A stretch of 64,000 nucleotides of DNA from Agromyces sp. CF514 (GTDB taxonomy: Bacteria; Actinomycetota; Actinomycetes; Actinomycetales; Microbacteriaceae). Where the stretch lies: the NCBI RefSeq assembly GCF_900113185.1, contig NZ_FOZD01000001.1, forward strand, positions 62,001 through 126,000. The letters run 5' to 3'. Numbering within the stretch: the stretch's first letter is position 1; the number at the start of each line of letters is the position of its first letter. The notes below the pieces were generated by a model. It saw only the letters and a list, made by a program, of their open reading frames with translations, searched no databases and was not told the origin of the DNA. This document shows, in pieces, positions 1-9,560 of this stretch. The translations under genes and the position numbers were made by a program.

Positions 1-44
1 AACGCGTCGCCTGCCACTACCCCGAGGAGCGCGCCGTCGTCTGA
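1..44 (+). CDS. 3' tail of an upstream gene (partial)
   Basis: Reading from base 3 gives a 13-residue tail, RVACHYPEERAVV, ending at TGA 42-44. A tail of the form HRVACH plus a few residues is common at the end of Opp/Dpp-type ABC ATPases, so an importer ATPase gene may end here. Too little is present to be sure. The next gene starts 47 bases later on the same strand and could belong to the same operon. Confidence 0.4.
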   Translation, partial: RVACHYPEERAVV

Positions 45-91
45 CGCGCCGGACTCTCCCGCCGCCCCTTCGCCACAGTGAGGAACCCCGC

Positions 92-1177
92 ATGACCACC
101 ACCCACCGCATCGCGGTCATCGCCGGCGACGGCATCGGCACCGAGGTGATGCCAGAGGGCATCCGGGTGCTCGAGGCCGCGGCGGCGCGCTTCGACCTCC
201 GCCTCGAGTTCACGCACTTCGACTTCGCGAGCGCCGACTACTGGTTGCGGCACGGCAAGATGCTGCCAGACGACTGGTTCGACACGCTCTCGGGGTTCGA
301 CGCGATCTACTTCGGCGCGGTCGGCTGGCCCGAGGTCGTGCCCGACCACGTGAGCCTGTGGGGGAGCCTCCTCCAGTTCCGGCGCGCGTTCGACCAGTAC
401 GTCAACCTGCGGCCGTGCCGGCTGATGCCGGGAGTCGTGAGCCCGCTCTCGGGCCGCGAGCCCGGCGACATCGACTTCTACGTCGTGCGCGAGAACACCG
501 AGGGCGAGTACTCGTCGATCGGCGGACGCATGTTCGAGGGCACCGAGCGCGAGTTCGTCGTGCAGGAGACGGTCATGACGCGCACCGGCGTCGACCGCGT
601 GCTGAAGTACGCGTTCGAGCTCGCCGAACGCAGACCGGCCAAGCACCTCACGTCCGCGACGAAGAGCAACGGCATCTCGATCTCGATGCCCTACTGGGAC
701 GAGCGGGTCGCCGCCGTCGGCGCCGAGCACCCCGACGTGCGGCGCGACCAGTTCCACATCGACATCCTGACGGCGAACTTCGTGCTGCATCCCGACTGGT
801 TCGACGTGGTCGTGGCGAGCAACCTCTTCGGCGACATCCTCTCCGACCTGGGTCCGGCGTGCACGGGTACCATCGGCATCGCGCCGAGCGCGAACATCAA
901 CCCCGAAGGGGCGTTCCCGAGCCTGTTCGAGCCGGTGCACGGCTCGGCTCCCGACATCGCCGGCCGCGGCATCGCGAACCCGATCGGCCAGATCTGGTGC
1001 GGCGCGATGATGCTCGAGCACCTGGGCCACGCCGATGCCGGCGCGGCCGTGCTCGCGTCGATCGAGGACGTGCTCGCCCGTGGCGCGGCATCCGCCCCCT
1101 TCACCCCCGACCTCGGCGGCACCGCGACGACCGTCGAGCTGGGCGCGGCGATCGCCGAGGCGGTTCGGGCGGGCTGA
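92..1177 (+). CDS. tartrate dehydrogenase / D-malate dehydrogenase family
   Basis: This is a 361-residue member of the isocitrate/isopropylmalate dehydrogenase family, NAD- and divalent-metal-dependent beta-hydroxyacid oxidative decarboxylases of the cytoplasm. The N-terminus has the AVIAGDGIGTEV motif, RENTEGEY is at residues 133-140, the metal-site stretch SNLFGDILSDL at 243-253 and the nucleotide-site motif EPVHGSAPDIAG at 280-291. Length and the phrase YFGAVGWP fit the tartrate dehydrogenase/decarboxylase (D-malate) branch better than LeuB or Icd. GAGG about 12 bases before the ATG is a weak ribosome site. The stop lies only 3 bases from the convergent TetR gene, and no terminator fits between them. 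The exact substrate (tartrate, D-malate or a related diacid) is inferred from family resemblance. Confidence 0.85.
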   Translation: MTTTHRIAVIAGDGIGTEVMPEGIRVLEAAAARFDLRLEFTHFDFASADYWLRHGKMLPDDWFDTLSGFDAIYFGAVGWPEVVPDHVSLWGSLLQFRRAFDQYVNLRPCRLMPGVVSPLSGREPGDIDFYVVRENTEGEYSSIGGRMFEGTEREFVVQETVMTRTGVDRVLKYAFELAERRPAKHLTSATKSNGISISMPYWDERVAAVGAEHPDVRRDQFHIDILTANFVLHPDWFDVVVASNLFGDILSDLGPACTGTIGIAPSANINPEGAFPSLFEPVHGSAPDIAGRGIANPIGQIWCGAMMLEHLGHADAGAAVLASIEDVLARGAASAPFTPDLGGTATTVELGAAIAEAVRAG

Positions 1178-1180
1178 CGC

Positions 1181-1834
1181 CTACTCGACCGGTGCGGCGG
1201 CCTCGGAGCGCAGCCGCTCGACGATCTCGTCGACCGTGCGGCCGACGACCCGGGGCATGTCGATCGCGTCAGGGTCGAGCAGCCACTGCACCTGCAGGCC
1301 GTCCATGATCGCGATGAGCGACGACGCCGAGTCGCGCAGCTCCTGCGCGTCGGTGTTGCCGGACACCTCGCCGAGCACGCCGGCGATCTTCGTGCGCAGC
1401 CCCTCGGTGCGGCCCTGGAAGTAGTCGTGCGCCGGATGCCCGTCGGTCACCGATTCGCCGGCGAGCACCGAGTAGGCCTGCACGACGCCTCGTCGGTGCG
1501 TGTTCTCCTCGACGGTGTCGACGAGGTGCTGCAGGAACGCCGGGCCCTCGACCTGCGCACGTTCGGGGATGCCGGCGACCTCCTCGCCGTCGCGGTACTT
1601 GAGCATCGCGACGAGCAGGCCCTCCTTCGACCCGAAGTGGTGCAGCACGCCCGCATGCGTCATGCCGGCCTGCTCGGCGACTTCGACGAGGGCGCCCTTG
1701 TTGTAGCCGCGTGCACCGAACACGTTCATGGCGGCCTTCAGCACCGCCTCGCGACGCTCGGTCGTGCGCGCCTGGGGGCGCTGCACGCGCTCGGCCGCGG
1801 GCTTCGGGGCCCCGGCTCGCGTTGTCTCCACCAC
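1181..1834 (-). CDS. TetR-family repressor of the GH3/Opp module
   Basis: This 217-residue protein begins at GTG 1834, preceded by GAGGAAGGAAA. An in-frame ATG at 1975 would add 47 low-complexity residues and overlap the operator region, so it was not used. The N-terminal HTH (about residues 30-72) carries the TetR signature: AMNVFGARGYNKGALVEVAE, then GMTHAGVLHHFGSKEGLL. The rest is an all-helical ligand and dimer domain. The gene is divergent from the GH3 beta-glucosidase gene, with a palindrome in between (1985-2002). It therefore probably represses that operon, and its own gene, in the absence of a glycoside or an aglycone. The ligand is unknown. Confidence 0.85.
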   Translation of the reverse strand: MVETTRAGAPKPAAERVQRPQARTTERREAVLKAAMNVFGARGYNKGALVEVAEQAGMTHAGVLHHFGSKEGLLVAMLKYRDGEEVAGIPERAQVEGPAFLQHLVDTVEENTHRRGVVQAYSVLAGESVTDGHPAHDYFQGRTEGLRTKIAGVLGEVSGNTDAQELRDSASSLIAIMDGLQVQWLLDPDAIDMPRVVGRTVDEIVERLRSEAAAPVE

Positions 1835-1984
1835 GGGTGTTTCCTTCCTCGTGCAGCGCCGGCTCGCGGCATCCGCTCCTGTGCAGGATGCCGCCTGAGG
1901 GGCCGCATGTCGAGTGCAGCACTCGATTCTCGGGTCTTCGGGGTGCCACCGTCCGCCGTTACCGAACCGTGACACTATTCACTT

Positions 1985-2002
1985 ACTTACTGGTCAGTAA
2001 GT
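1985..2002. promoter_or_regulatory. TetR operator palindrome ACTTACT-GGTC-AGTAAGT
   Basis: Seven-base arms are perfect inverted repeats around a GGTC spacer, the size and symmetry typical of TetR dimer sites. It sits between the divergent tetR (start 1834) and GH3 (start 2054) genes. An extra ACTT at 1981-1984 partly repeats the left arm. A GTGACA at 1970-1975 could be a -35 element for the GH3 operon, which would place the operator within the promoter. Confidence 0.6.
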
Positions 2003-2053
2003 GTGTCACGATATCCCTCGTCACTCAACGACGAGCATGGATGGAGTTCAGGC

Positions 2054-4639
2054 GTGACCGCTACGACGACCGCACCCGGTGCACTCGACCCCAAGGGGGC
2101 GACCTCGGCCGCCGCCGCAGGCGCACCGGCGATCGACCCGGCGCACCTCGCCGCATCGCTCCCCCTCGACGAGAAGGTGGCGCTGCTCACCGGCGCGGCG
2201 ACGTGGACCCTCCGCTCGATCCCCGAGATCGGCATGCGCACCATGACCGTCTCCGACGGGCCCATCGGCGTTCGCGGCACCGGCGAAGACGGCCTCGCCT
2301 CGGCGCAACTGCCCGCCCCCTCGGCCACGGCCGCCACGTGGGACGTCGACCTCCAGGCCCGCCTCGGCTCGCTCATGGCGGCCGAAGCCCGTCGCAAGGG
2401 CGTCGACGTGATCCTCGCCCCGGTCGTGAACCTCCAGCGCAGCCCCGTCGGCGGCCGCCACTTCGAGTGCCTCTCCGAGGACCCGCTGCTCACGGCCCGC
2501 CTCGCCGTCGCGTTCATCGACGCGATCCAGGCCGGCGGCATCGCCGCGTGCGTCAAGCACTTCATCGGCAACGAGACCGAGACCGACCGCACCTCCTACC
2601 TCTCGCGCATCGACGAGCGCACGCTTCGCGAGGTCTACCTCGCACCGTTCGAGGCGGTCGTCGACGCCGGCGTCTGGACCATCATGGCCGCCTACAACGG
2701 CCTGACCCGCGACGGCGTCGAGGCCACCTCCACCGCGCACGAGCCCCTGCTCAGCGGCATCCTGAAGGGCGAATGGCAGTTCGACGGCGTCGTCATCAGC
2801 GACTGGCTCGCGACGAAGACCGCGGTCGAGCCCGCGATCGCCGGCCTCGACCTCGTGATGCCCGGCCCCGGCGGCCCATGGGCCGACGGCCTGCTCTCCG
2901 CCGTCGAGTCCGGGCTCGTGCCCGAGTCCGCGATCGACGACAAGGTCGCCCGCATCATCCGCCTCGCCGACCGCGTCGGCGCACTCAGCGGCATCGTCGG
3001 CGAGACCCTGCCGTTCGACGGCACGGGGGCCACGGACGACCCGGCCGGCGACGACGTCGTCGCCCTCCTGACCGATGCGGCCGCGCGCTCGACCGTGGTG
3101 CTGCGCAACCACGGCGGCCTCCTCCCCGTCGACCCCGCGCTGCGCGGCCGCATCGCCCTCATCGGCCACAACGCCGTGCAGCCCTTCACGCAGGGCGGCG
3201 GCAGCGCCTTCGTCACGCCTCCGCACGTGAGCATGCCGATCGACGCACTGCGCACCGCATTCCCCGACGCCGCCGTCGACCTCCTGCGCGGCGGCGCCAC
3301 GACCCTGCGCGCACCGCTCGCGCCGGCCGAGCTGCTCACCACGCCCACGGGCGAGCCCGGCGTGCTCGTCGAGCACCTCGACGAGACCGGCGAGGTCATC
3401 GGGTCGCACCTGCTCCCCGACGCCGAGGCGCTCTGGTTCCCGATCGACGACGACGACGTGGCGTCCGTGCGCCTCACGACCGACCTGCGCCTCACCCGCC
3501 CCGGCCGCCACCTCATCGACCTCGGCCCGGTCGGCGCGCACCGCGTGCTCGTCGACGGCGTCGAGCGCAGCGCCTCGCAGCACGTCGTCGGCGCCGAGGT
3601 GATCCTCGACTCCAGCTACGCCAACCCCGAGCACGTCGAGACCGCGATCGACGCCGACGAATCGCGCGACGTCCGCATCGAGGTCGACGCGCAGGTCATC
3701 GACGGCGAATCGTACGGCCGCTTCGTGCGCCTGCACTTCCGTCACCTCGAGCCCAGCCCGAGCGTCGAAGAGGAGATCGAGCAGGCCGTCGCCGCCGCCA
3801 GGCAGGCCGACCTCGCGGTCGTCGTCGTCGGCACCAACTCCGAGACCGAGTCCGAGGGCTGGGACCGCCCCGACCTGCAGCTGCCCGGGCGCCAGAACGA
3901 GCTCGTGCGTCGCGTGGCAGAGGCGAACCCGGCGACCGTCGTCGTCGTGAACGCCGGCGCCCCCGTGCTGCTGCCCTGGCTCGACGAGGTCGCGGCCGTG
4001 CTCTGGTGGTGGCTGCCCGGCCAGGAGGCCGGCAAGTCGCTCGCCGCCGTGCTCACGGGCGCGATCGAGCCGAGCGGCCGCCTGCCCTGGACCCTGCCCG
4101 CGAGCGAGGCCGACGTGCCCGTTCCGCACGGCATCCCCGTCGACGGCGTCATCGACTACGCCGAGCGCCTCGACGTGGGCCACCGCGGCTGGGACCGCCT
4201 CGAGCGCACGCCCGCACGCGAGTTCGGCTACGGGCTCGGGTACGCCGAGTGGGCCTACCGAGGGCTCGAACTCGTCGACGCGGCATCCGGAACCGACTTC
4301 GCCGAGCACGACGCCTTCGTGACCGCGCGCGTCACGGTCGAGAACACGAGCGCCCGCGACGGCCGCGAGGTCGTGCAGGTCTACCTCTCGGTCGACATCG
4401 CACCCGACGCGACTGCGAGCGACGCAGCCCGACCGGTGCGCTGGCTCGCCGGATTCGCCGTCGTCGACGTCGCCGCAGGCGGCACCGCGACCCTCGACAT
4501 CCCCATCGCCCGCCGGTCGTTCGAGACCTGGGCGACGGATGCCGCAACCTGGACCCTCCCCGAAGCCACGTACCGTGTGCAGGCGGGCCGGTCCTCCCGA
4601 GATCTCCGCCTCGAGGCCGTGCAGACGGTCGCAGGCTGA
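2054..4639 (+). CDS. GH3 beta-glucosidase
   Basis: This 861-residue glycoside hydrolase of family 3 removes terminal beta-linked sugars from glycosides or oligosaccharides. There is no signal peptide, so it should act in the cytoplasm on imported substrate. The N-terminal barrel has VKHFIGNE at about 167-174 and the nucleophile motif VVISDW with Asp250. A PA14-like insert (roughly 420-530) interrupts the second alpha/beta domain, and the C-terminus ends in an Fn3-like domain (VENTSARDGREVVQVYLS). Start GTG 2054 follows GGAG; an upstream in-frame GTG at 2003 lies inside the operator and lacks a ribosome site. The gene is first in an operon with a peptide-type ABC importer, which implies that the importer carries its substrate. 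Whether this is cellobiose, gentiobiose or a plant glycoside cannot be told. Confidence 0.9.
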   Translation: MTATTTAPGALDPKGATSAAAAGAPAIDPAHLAASLPLDEKVALLTGAATWTLRSIPEIGMRTMTVSDGPIGVRGTGEDGLASAQLPAPSATAATWDVDLQARLGSLMAAEARRKGVDVILAPVVNLQRSPVGGRHFECLSEDPLLTARLAVAFIDAIQAGGIAACVKHFIGNETETDRTSYLSRIDERTLREVYLAPFEAVVDAGVWTIMAAYNGLTRDGVEATSTAHEPLLSGILKGEWQFDGVVISDWLATKTAVEPAIAGLDLVMPGPGGPWADGLLSAVESGLVPESAIDDKVARIIRLADRVGALSGIVGETLPFDGTGATDDPAGDDVVALLTDAAARSTVVLRNHGGLLPVDPALRGRIALIGHNAVQPFTQGGGSAFVTPPHVSMPIDALRTAFPDAAVDLLRGGATTLRAPLAPAELLTTPTGEPGVLVEHLDETGEVIGSHLLPDAEALWFPIDDDDVASVRLTTDLRLTRPGRHLIDLGPVGAHRVLVDGVERSASQHVVGAEVILDSSYANPEHVETAIDADESRDVRIEVDAQVIDGESYGRFVRLHFRHLEPSPSVEEEIEQAVAAARQADLAVVVVGTNSETESEGWDRPDLQLPGRQNELVRRVAEANPATVVVVNAGAPVLLPWLDEVAAVLWWWLPGQEAGKSLAAVLTGAIEPSGRLPWTLPASEADVPVPHGIPVDGVIDYAERLDVGHRGWDRLERTPAREFGYGLGYAEWAYRGLELVDAASGTDFAEHDAFVTARVTVENTSARDGREVVQVYLSVDIAPDATASDAARPVRWLAGFAVVDVAAGGTATLDIPIARRSFETWATDAATWTLPEATYRVQAGRSSRDLRLEAVQTVAG

Positions 4640-4688
4640 GCAGCACCAACAACGCACCAACCCACACACAATGCAAGGAGGCATGGAA

Positions 4689-6350
4689 ATGCGAAAGAGC
4701 ATCCTCGCCGCTGGCGCCGTACTGGTTGCCGCAGGCTTGGCTTTCACGGGGTGCAGCGCGGACACGGGCGGCAGCGAAGGCGGTGGCAGCGCGAAGGTGC
4801 TCACCGTCGGCATGCCGAACGGCCCGCAGCAGCCGAACCAGAACCCGCTGGCCACCGGATCGGCATCGCTGTCGCTCGGCTACGCGTTCGCGGTCTACGA
4901 GTCGCTCATGCAGGTCAACGAGATCGACCCCACCGCGGCGCCCACGCCGTGGCTGGCCGACTCGGTCGAGTGGAACGCCGACTCCACGCAGGCGATCATC
5001 ACCGCCCGCGACGGCGTGAAGTGGTCCGACGGCGAGGACTTCACCGCCGACGACATCGCGTTCTCGATCCAGCTCCGCAAGGACAACCCCGAGCTGAACA
5101 TCGACTTCCCCGACCAGTACGGCGACATCACGGTCGACGGCAACAAGGTCACGGTGAACTTCACCACGGGCCAGTACGTCAACCAGGTGAAGCTCTACAA
5201 GCTCCTCATCGTGCCCAAGCACATCTGGGACGGCGAGGACGCCGTCACGTTCAGCGACGACGACATGATCGGCACCGGTCCGTTCACGCTGAAGTCGTTC
5301 AGCCCCCAGGCCGTCACGCTCGTCCCCAACGAGACCTACTGGGGCGGCAAGTCGAAGGTCGGCGAGCTCCGCTACGACGCCTACAACGACAACGCGGGCC
5401 TGACCACGGCCCTCACCACCGGTGAGGCGCAGTGGGGCTGGACCTTCATCCCCGACTACGAGTCGACCTACATCGCCAAGGACCCCGACCACTTCAACCA
5501 GGTCGCCGGCGGCGGCTTCGGCGTCGACGTGCTCTACCTGAACAACGAGACGAAGCCGTTCAACAACCTCGCGTTCCGCAAGGCGCTGAACATGGTCGTC
5601 GACCACGCCGACATCACGAAGACCGCGGGCTACGGCGTGTGGCCCGAGATCACGAGCGTCACCGGCCTGCCCCAGCCCTCGGGCGACGCCTTCATCTCGG
5701 AGGAGTACCAGGGCGAGGAGCTCACGGTCGACGTCGACGGCGCCAAGAAGGTGCTGACGGATGCCGGCTACACCTACGACGGCGACAAGCTGGTCGACCC
5801 CGACGGCGAGGCGGTCTCGTTCAAGCTGACCAACCCCAGCGGCTGGACCGACTATCTCGACGCGCTCGGCATCATCGCCGAGGGTGCGAAGGCGCTCGGC
5901 GCCGAGGCCACGGTCGACGCGATCGTGCAGGACACCTGGTTCAACGACACCATCCCGTTCGGCAACTTCCAGGCCTCGCTGCACTGGACCGACGGCGGTT
6001 CGACCCCCTGGAACCTGTACTCGAACATCATGGACGGCGCCTCGTACGTGCCGCTCGGCGAGACCGCGAACTGGAACTTCGGCCGCTACAAGAACGACGA
6101 CGTCACGAAGGCCCTCGCGACCTTCAAGTCGACGACCGACGAAGGCGAGCGCCAGGCCGCACTCGACGTCGTGCAGCAGCACTACGTCGAGGACGTCCCG
6201 GGCATCGTGATCTGGTCGCGTCCGGCCGTGGCTCAGTACTCCACGCAGAACTACACCGGATTCCCCACCTCTGAGGACCCCTACGCGAACCCGCAGCCGA
6301 CGGGCCCGCAGGCGGCGCTCATCCTGTCCAAGCTCACCCCGAGCGAGTGA
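4689..6350 (+). CDS. solute-binding lipoprotein, SBP family 5 (Opp/Dpp type)
   Basis: This is the 553-residue extracytoplasmic receptor for the importer encoded downstream. The start is ATG 4689, seven bases after AAGGAGG; another ATG at 4683 is too close to that site. A lipoprotein signal peptide ends in the lipobox FTGC with Cys22. The family 5 features are visible: the phrase AVYESLMQV near the N-terminus, DGVKWSDGEDFTADDIAFS, and a long alpha/beta body. Family 5 proteins bind peptides, but many bind oligosaccharides such as cello-oligomers. The GH3 gene 49 bases upstream favours a glycoside ligand here, which is inference from context. Confidence 0.9.
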   Translation: MRKSILAAGAVLVAAGLAFTGCSADTGGSEGGGSAKVLTVGMPNGPQQPNQNPLATGSASLSLGYAFAVYESLMQVNEIDPTAAPTPWLADSVEWNADSTQAIITARDGVKWSDGEDFTADDIAFSIQLRKDNPELNIDFPDQYGDITVDGNKVTVNFTTGQYVNQVKLYKLLIVPKHIWDGEDAVTFSDDDMIGTGPFTLKSFSPQAVTLVPNETYWGGKSKVGELRYDAYNDNAGLTTALTTGEAQWGWTFIPDYESTYIAKDPDHFNQVAGGGFGVDVLYLNNETKPFNNLAFRKALNMVVDHADITKTAGYGVWPEITSVTGLPQPSGDAFISEEYQGEELTVDVDGAKKVLTDAGYTYDGDKLVDPDGEAVSFKLTNPSGWTDYLDALGIIAEGAKALGAEATVDAIVQDTWFNDTIPFGNFQASLHWTDGGSTPWNLYSNIMDGASYVPLGETANWNFGRYKNDDVTKALATFKSTTDEGERQAALDVVQQHYVEDVPGIVIWSRPAVAQYSTQNYTGFPTSEDPYANPQPTGPQAALILSKLTPSE

Positions 6351-6418
6351 CCCCGACCGGGCCGCTACCGCCCGGAACAACCGGCACATCGGGAACCTCC
6401 CGCAACATGTGACGATGA

Positions 6419-6451
6419 GGTGCGGCGGATGCCTCGTGCATCCGCCGCACC
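6419..6451 (+). terminator. 14-bp perfect hairpin between binding protein and importer genes
   Basis: Bases 6419-6432 and 6438-6451 pair without a mismatch around a 5-base loop (CTCGT). No T-run follows. The site, 68 bases after the binding-protein stop and 40 before the ATPase start, suits a partial terminator or mRNA stabiliser that keeps binding protein in excess over transporter. The arm contains the GCGGATGC/GCATCCGC core that recurs in other hairpins of this window. Confidence 0.6.
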
Positions 6452-6491
6452 ACCCACTCAACGTTGAGCTCCGACCCCGAGGTGACCCCGA

Positions 6492-7553
6492 ATGTCCCCC
6501 TCCTCCCCCTCAGCAGAACCCGCGGACGGCGACGTCGTCCTCCAGGCCGTCGACCTGCAGAAGCACTTCAAGCTCCGCGGCCTCAACTCGCGCGACGTCG
6601 TGCACGCCGTCGACGGCGTGAACTTCGAACTCCGGCGCGGCCGCGTGCTCGCCCTCGTCGGCGAGTCCGGCTCGGGCAAGTCCACCATCGCCCGCCTGCT
6701 CGCCCAGCTGATGCCCACCACGGGCGGTCGCATCCTCCTGCACGGCGACGACGCCGCGGCCAAGGGCCGCCGCGCCTTCCGACGCTACGTCGGCCGCGTG
6801 CAGATGATCTTCCAGGACCCCTTCGGGTCGCTGAACCCCGTGCACACCGTGCGCTACATGCTCACCCGCAGCATCCGCATCCACCGCGGACGCCTGCGCG
6901 GCGCCGCTCTCGAGGAGGCGCTCGTCGAGCTGCTCGAGCGCGTGCAGCTGAAGCCCGCCGAACGGTACATCGACAAGTTCCCCCACGAGCTCTCGGGCGG
7001 CCAGCGTCAGCGCGTCGCCATCGCGCGCGCCCTCGCCGCCGACCCCGAGGTGCTGCTGGCCGACGAGCCGATCTCGATGCTCGACGTGTCGATCCGCCTC
7101 GGCATCCTGAACCTCCTGCAGGACCTGCGCGACCGCCTGCACATCGCGATCCTCTACATCACCCACGACATCGCCTCGGCCCGGTACTTCGCCGACCGCA
7201 CGATGGTCATGTACGCGGGCCGCATCGTCGAGTCGGGCGACTCCGAGTCGGTCACGCAGGACCCGAAGCACCCGTACACCCAGCTGCTCGTGCGTTCGGC
7301 GCCCGACCCCGACGACCTCGAGGCCCGCGCGCACGGTGCACGCGGCGAGGCCCCCAGCCTCGTGAAGCCCCCGAACGGATGCCGCTTCAACCCGCGCTGC
7401 CCGTTCGCGACCGAACTGTGCCGCACCGAGGCGCCGCCGCTCCTGCCCGTCGGCACCGGTCCGTCGGGCGAGGCCCGCGAAGCCGCGTGCTGGGGCTACT
7501 CCGACCGTTCCGACCGCCCGACGCTCAGCGACATCACGGAGGCGCTCGCATGA
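6492..7553 (+). CDS. ABC importer ATPase, OppF/DppF type
   Basis: This 353-residue ATP-binding subunit energises the oligopeptide-type importer from the cytoplasmic face. Walker A is GESGSGKST at 57-65, the signature LSGGQRQRV starts at 167 and Walker B is LLADEP at 188-193. The C-terminal extension has the oligopeptide-transporter Cys motif (CRFNPRCPF and a later ELCRTEAPP). The order here is unusual, with this ATPase before the permeases and its partner after them. The last bases overlap the permease start (ATGA at 7550-7553), so the two are translationally coupled. Confidence 0.9.
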   Translation: MSPSSPSAEPADGDVVLQAVDLQKHFKLRGLNSRDVVHAVDGVNFELRRGRVLALVGESGSGKSTIARLLAQLMPTTGGRILLHGDDAAAKGRRAFRRYVGRVQMIFQDPFGSLNPVHTVRYMLTRSIRIHRGRLRGAALEEALVELLERVQLKPAERYIDKFPHELSGGQRQRVAIARALAADPEVLLADEPISMLDVSIRLGILNLLQDLRDRLHIAILYITHDIASARYFADRTMVMYAGRIVESGDSESVTQDPKHPYTQLLVRSAPDPDDLEARAHGARGEAPSLVKPPNGCRFNPRCPFATELCRTEAPPLLPVGTGPSGEAREAACWGYSDRSDRPTLSDITEALA

Positions 7554-8527
7554 GGTTCTTCCTCCGCCGACTCGGCTTCTACCTGATCACCTTCTGGGCC
7601 GCGGTCACGATCAACTTCTTCATCCCGCGCATCATGCCGGGCGACCCCGTGAGCGCGCTCATCGCGAAGAACCAGGGCCGCATCAGCCCCGACGCCGCCG
7701 AGGCGCTGCGCACGCTGTTCGGCCTCGACAAGGAGATGTCGCTCTGGGACCAGTACGTGCAGTACTGGAACCTGCTGCTGCACGGCGAGCTCGGCACCTC
7801 GTTCGCGTACTCCGCCCCGGTCGCCGACGTCATCGCCGGCGCGATCCCCTGGACCATCGGCCTGGTCGGCATCGCGACGATCATCAGCTTCACGCTCGGC
7901 ACCCTCATCGGTTCGGGCATCGGCTGGCGTCGGGGCACCTGGGCCGACTCGCTCCTGCCGATCTCGACGTTCTTCTCGGCCGTGCCCTACTTCTGGCTCG
8001 CGTTGATCGCCATCTCGATCTTCTCGGTGACGCTCGGCTGGTTCCCCGCGAGCGGCAGCTACGACCGCTCGCTCGTGCCGACGTTCTCGTGGGAGTTCAT
8101 CTCCTCGGTGATCTACTACGGCACCCTTCCCGCGCTGACGATCGTGATCTCGTCGATCTCCGGCTGGATCCTCGGCATGCGCAACATGATGGTCACGGTC
8201 TCGTCCGAGGACTACGTGACCGTGGCCCAGGCGAAGGGCGTCTCGGAGCGCACCGCCCTGTTCGGCTACTCGGCGCGCAACGCGATCCTGCCGCAGGTGT
8301 CGAGCTTCGCGCTCTCGCTCGGCTTCATCGTCGGCGGCACGCTCGTCATGGAGATCGTCTTCTCCTATCAGGGCATCGGCTACTACCTCTTCACGGCCGT
8401 CGCCGCGAAGGACTACCCGCTCATGCAGGGCATCTTCCTCGTGATCACGGTCGCGGTGCTCTTCGCCAACATCGTGGCCGACTTCATCTACGGGGTGCTC
8501 GACCCGCGCACCCGACAGGAGGGTTGA
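7550..8527 (+). CDS. ABC importer permease, DppB/OppB type
   Basis: This 325-residue integral membrane subunit starts at ATG 7550, overlapping the preceding stop. The N-terminal [20 protein letters not shown] segment is the first helix, followed by the IMPGDP motif typical of DppB-type proteins. About six membrane helices can be seen. The EAA-type cytoplasmic loop that contacts the ATPases appears as [19 protein letters not shown]. It pairs with the DppC-type protein encoded next to form the channel. Confidence 0.9.
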   Translation: MRFFLRRLGFYLITFWAAVTINFFIPRIMPGDPVSALIAKNQGRISPDAAEALRTLFGLDKEMSLWDQYVQYWNLLLHGELGTSFAYSAPVADVIAGAIPWTIGLVGIATIISFTLGTLIGSGIGWRRGTWADSLLPISTFFSAVPYFWLALIAISIFSVTLGWFPASGSYDRSLVPTFSWEFISSVIYYGTLPALTIVISSISGWILGMRNMMVTVSSEDYVTVAQAKGVSERTALFGYSARNAILPQVSSFALSLGFIVGGTLVMEIVFSYQGIGYYLFTAVAAKDYPLMQGIFLVITVAVLFANIVADFIYGVLDPRTRQEG

Positions 8528-8528
8528 G

Positions 8529-9560
8529 ATGACGATCGACACCAGCATCGTCGAAGAGGGCCAGGAGCTCGAGAAGCCGTCGCAGGCGCCCATGACGGGC
8601 GTGGTCGCGGCGACTCGGGGTCCGCGACGCGGCAAGCCGCGCAAGTTCCTCTTCCTGCGGAACTCGAAGGCCGTCGCCGGCATGGTGATCCTCGGGTTCT
8701 TCCTCCTCATCGCCATCATCGGGCCGTGGATCGCGCCGTACGACCCGAGCGCGCGCAGCGAGGACATCCTCCAGCCGCCGTCGTGGGAGCACTGGTTCGG
8801 CACGACCCACCTCGGCCAGGACGTCTTCTCGCAGATCCTCGTCGGCACGCGCGGCGTGATCGTCGTGGGCTTCGTCGCCGGCATCCTCGCGACGGCGATC
8901 GGCGTCATCGTCGGCGTCACGGCCGGCTACATCGGCGGGCTCGGCGACGAGACCCTCTCGGTGCTCGCGAACGTGTTCCTCGTGATCCCGCAGCTTCCGC
9001 TCATCATCATCATCGCGGGGCAGCTGCCGACGGTCGGCGGCGTGACCGTCGCGGTCGTGATCGCGATCACGGGCTGGGCGTGGGGTGCGCGCGTGCTGCG
9101 CGCCCAGACGCTGTCGTTGCGCAAGCGCGACTTCGTCGAGGCGGCCCGCGCCAACGGCGAGCGCACGTGGCGCATCATCACGGCCGAGATCCTGCCGAAC
9201 CTCACGGCGATCATCGCGTCGGGCTTCGTCGGCACGGTCGCGTTCGCGGTGCTCTCGCTCATCACGCTGTCGTTCATCGGCATCGGCAACACCGGCGAGT
9301 GGAACTGGGGCACGGTGCTCTACCAGGCGCAGTCGCAGCTCGCGCTCCAGCGCGGCGCGTGGTGGTGGTTCGTCCCGGCGGGCCTCTGCATCGCGCTGCT
9401 CGGCATGTCGCTGACCCTCATCAACTTCGGCATCGACGAGTTCGTCAACCCCCGCCTGCGTTCGACGGGCCTGAACGCCAAGTCGCTGCGCAAGCGCGGC
9501 ATCCGACCCCGCATCGGGTTCACCCCCGTGGTGCGCGAAGCAAAGGAGGACCGAGCATGA
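8529..9560 (+). CDS. ABC importer permease, DppC/OppC type
   Basis: This is the 343-residue second channel subunit. An N-terminal cytoplasmic stretch (about 50 residues) leads into the first helix, AVAGMVILGFFLLIAIIGPW, and then APYDP, the usual DppC start. The coupling loop is DFVEAARANGERTWRIITAEILPN. The start lies one base after the preceding stop; the sequence before it (CAGGAGGGTTGAG) contains AGGAGG, a good ribosome site. The end overlaps the next ATPase gene by 4 bases. Confidence 0.9.
   Translation: MTIDTSIVEEGQELEKPSQAPMTGVVAATRGPRRGKPRKFLFLRNSKAVAGMVILGFFLLIAIIGPWIAPYDPSARSEDILQPPSWEHWFGTTHLGQDVFSQILVGTRGVIVVGFVAGILATAIGVIVGVTAGYIGGLGDETLSVLANVFLVIPQLPLIIIIAGQLPTVGGVTVAVVIAITGWAWGARVLRAQTLSLRKRDFVEAARANGERTWRIITAEILPNLTAIIASGFVGTVAFAVLSLITLSFIGIGNTGEWNWGTVLYQAQSQLALQRGAWWWFVPAGLCIALLGMSLTLINFGIDEFVNPRLRSTGLNAKSLRKRGIRPRIGFTPVVREAKEDRA

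Noticed and set aside
1866-1894. Hairpin GCGGCATCC/GGATGCCGC upstream of the first TetR gene as a terminator
   Set aside because: It lies upstream, not downstream, of any gene end and is explained by the frequent octamer pairing with itself; a leader role is possible but unsupported.
1835-1975. ATG start at 1975 for the first TetR gene
   Set aside because: It would add 47 low-complexity residues next to the operator; GTG 1834 has a clear ribosome site.
2048-4855. Long open frame (over 900 codons) on the minus strand opposite the GH3 gene
   Set aside because: High GC content opens antisense frames; it has no ribosome site, its residues are Arg/Asp/Val/Ala/Gly-biased without domain features, and the GH3 frame on the other strand is clear.
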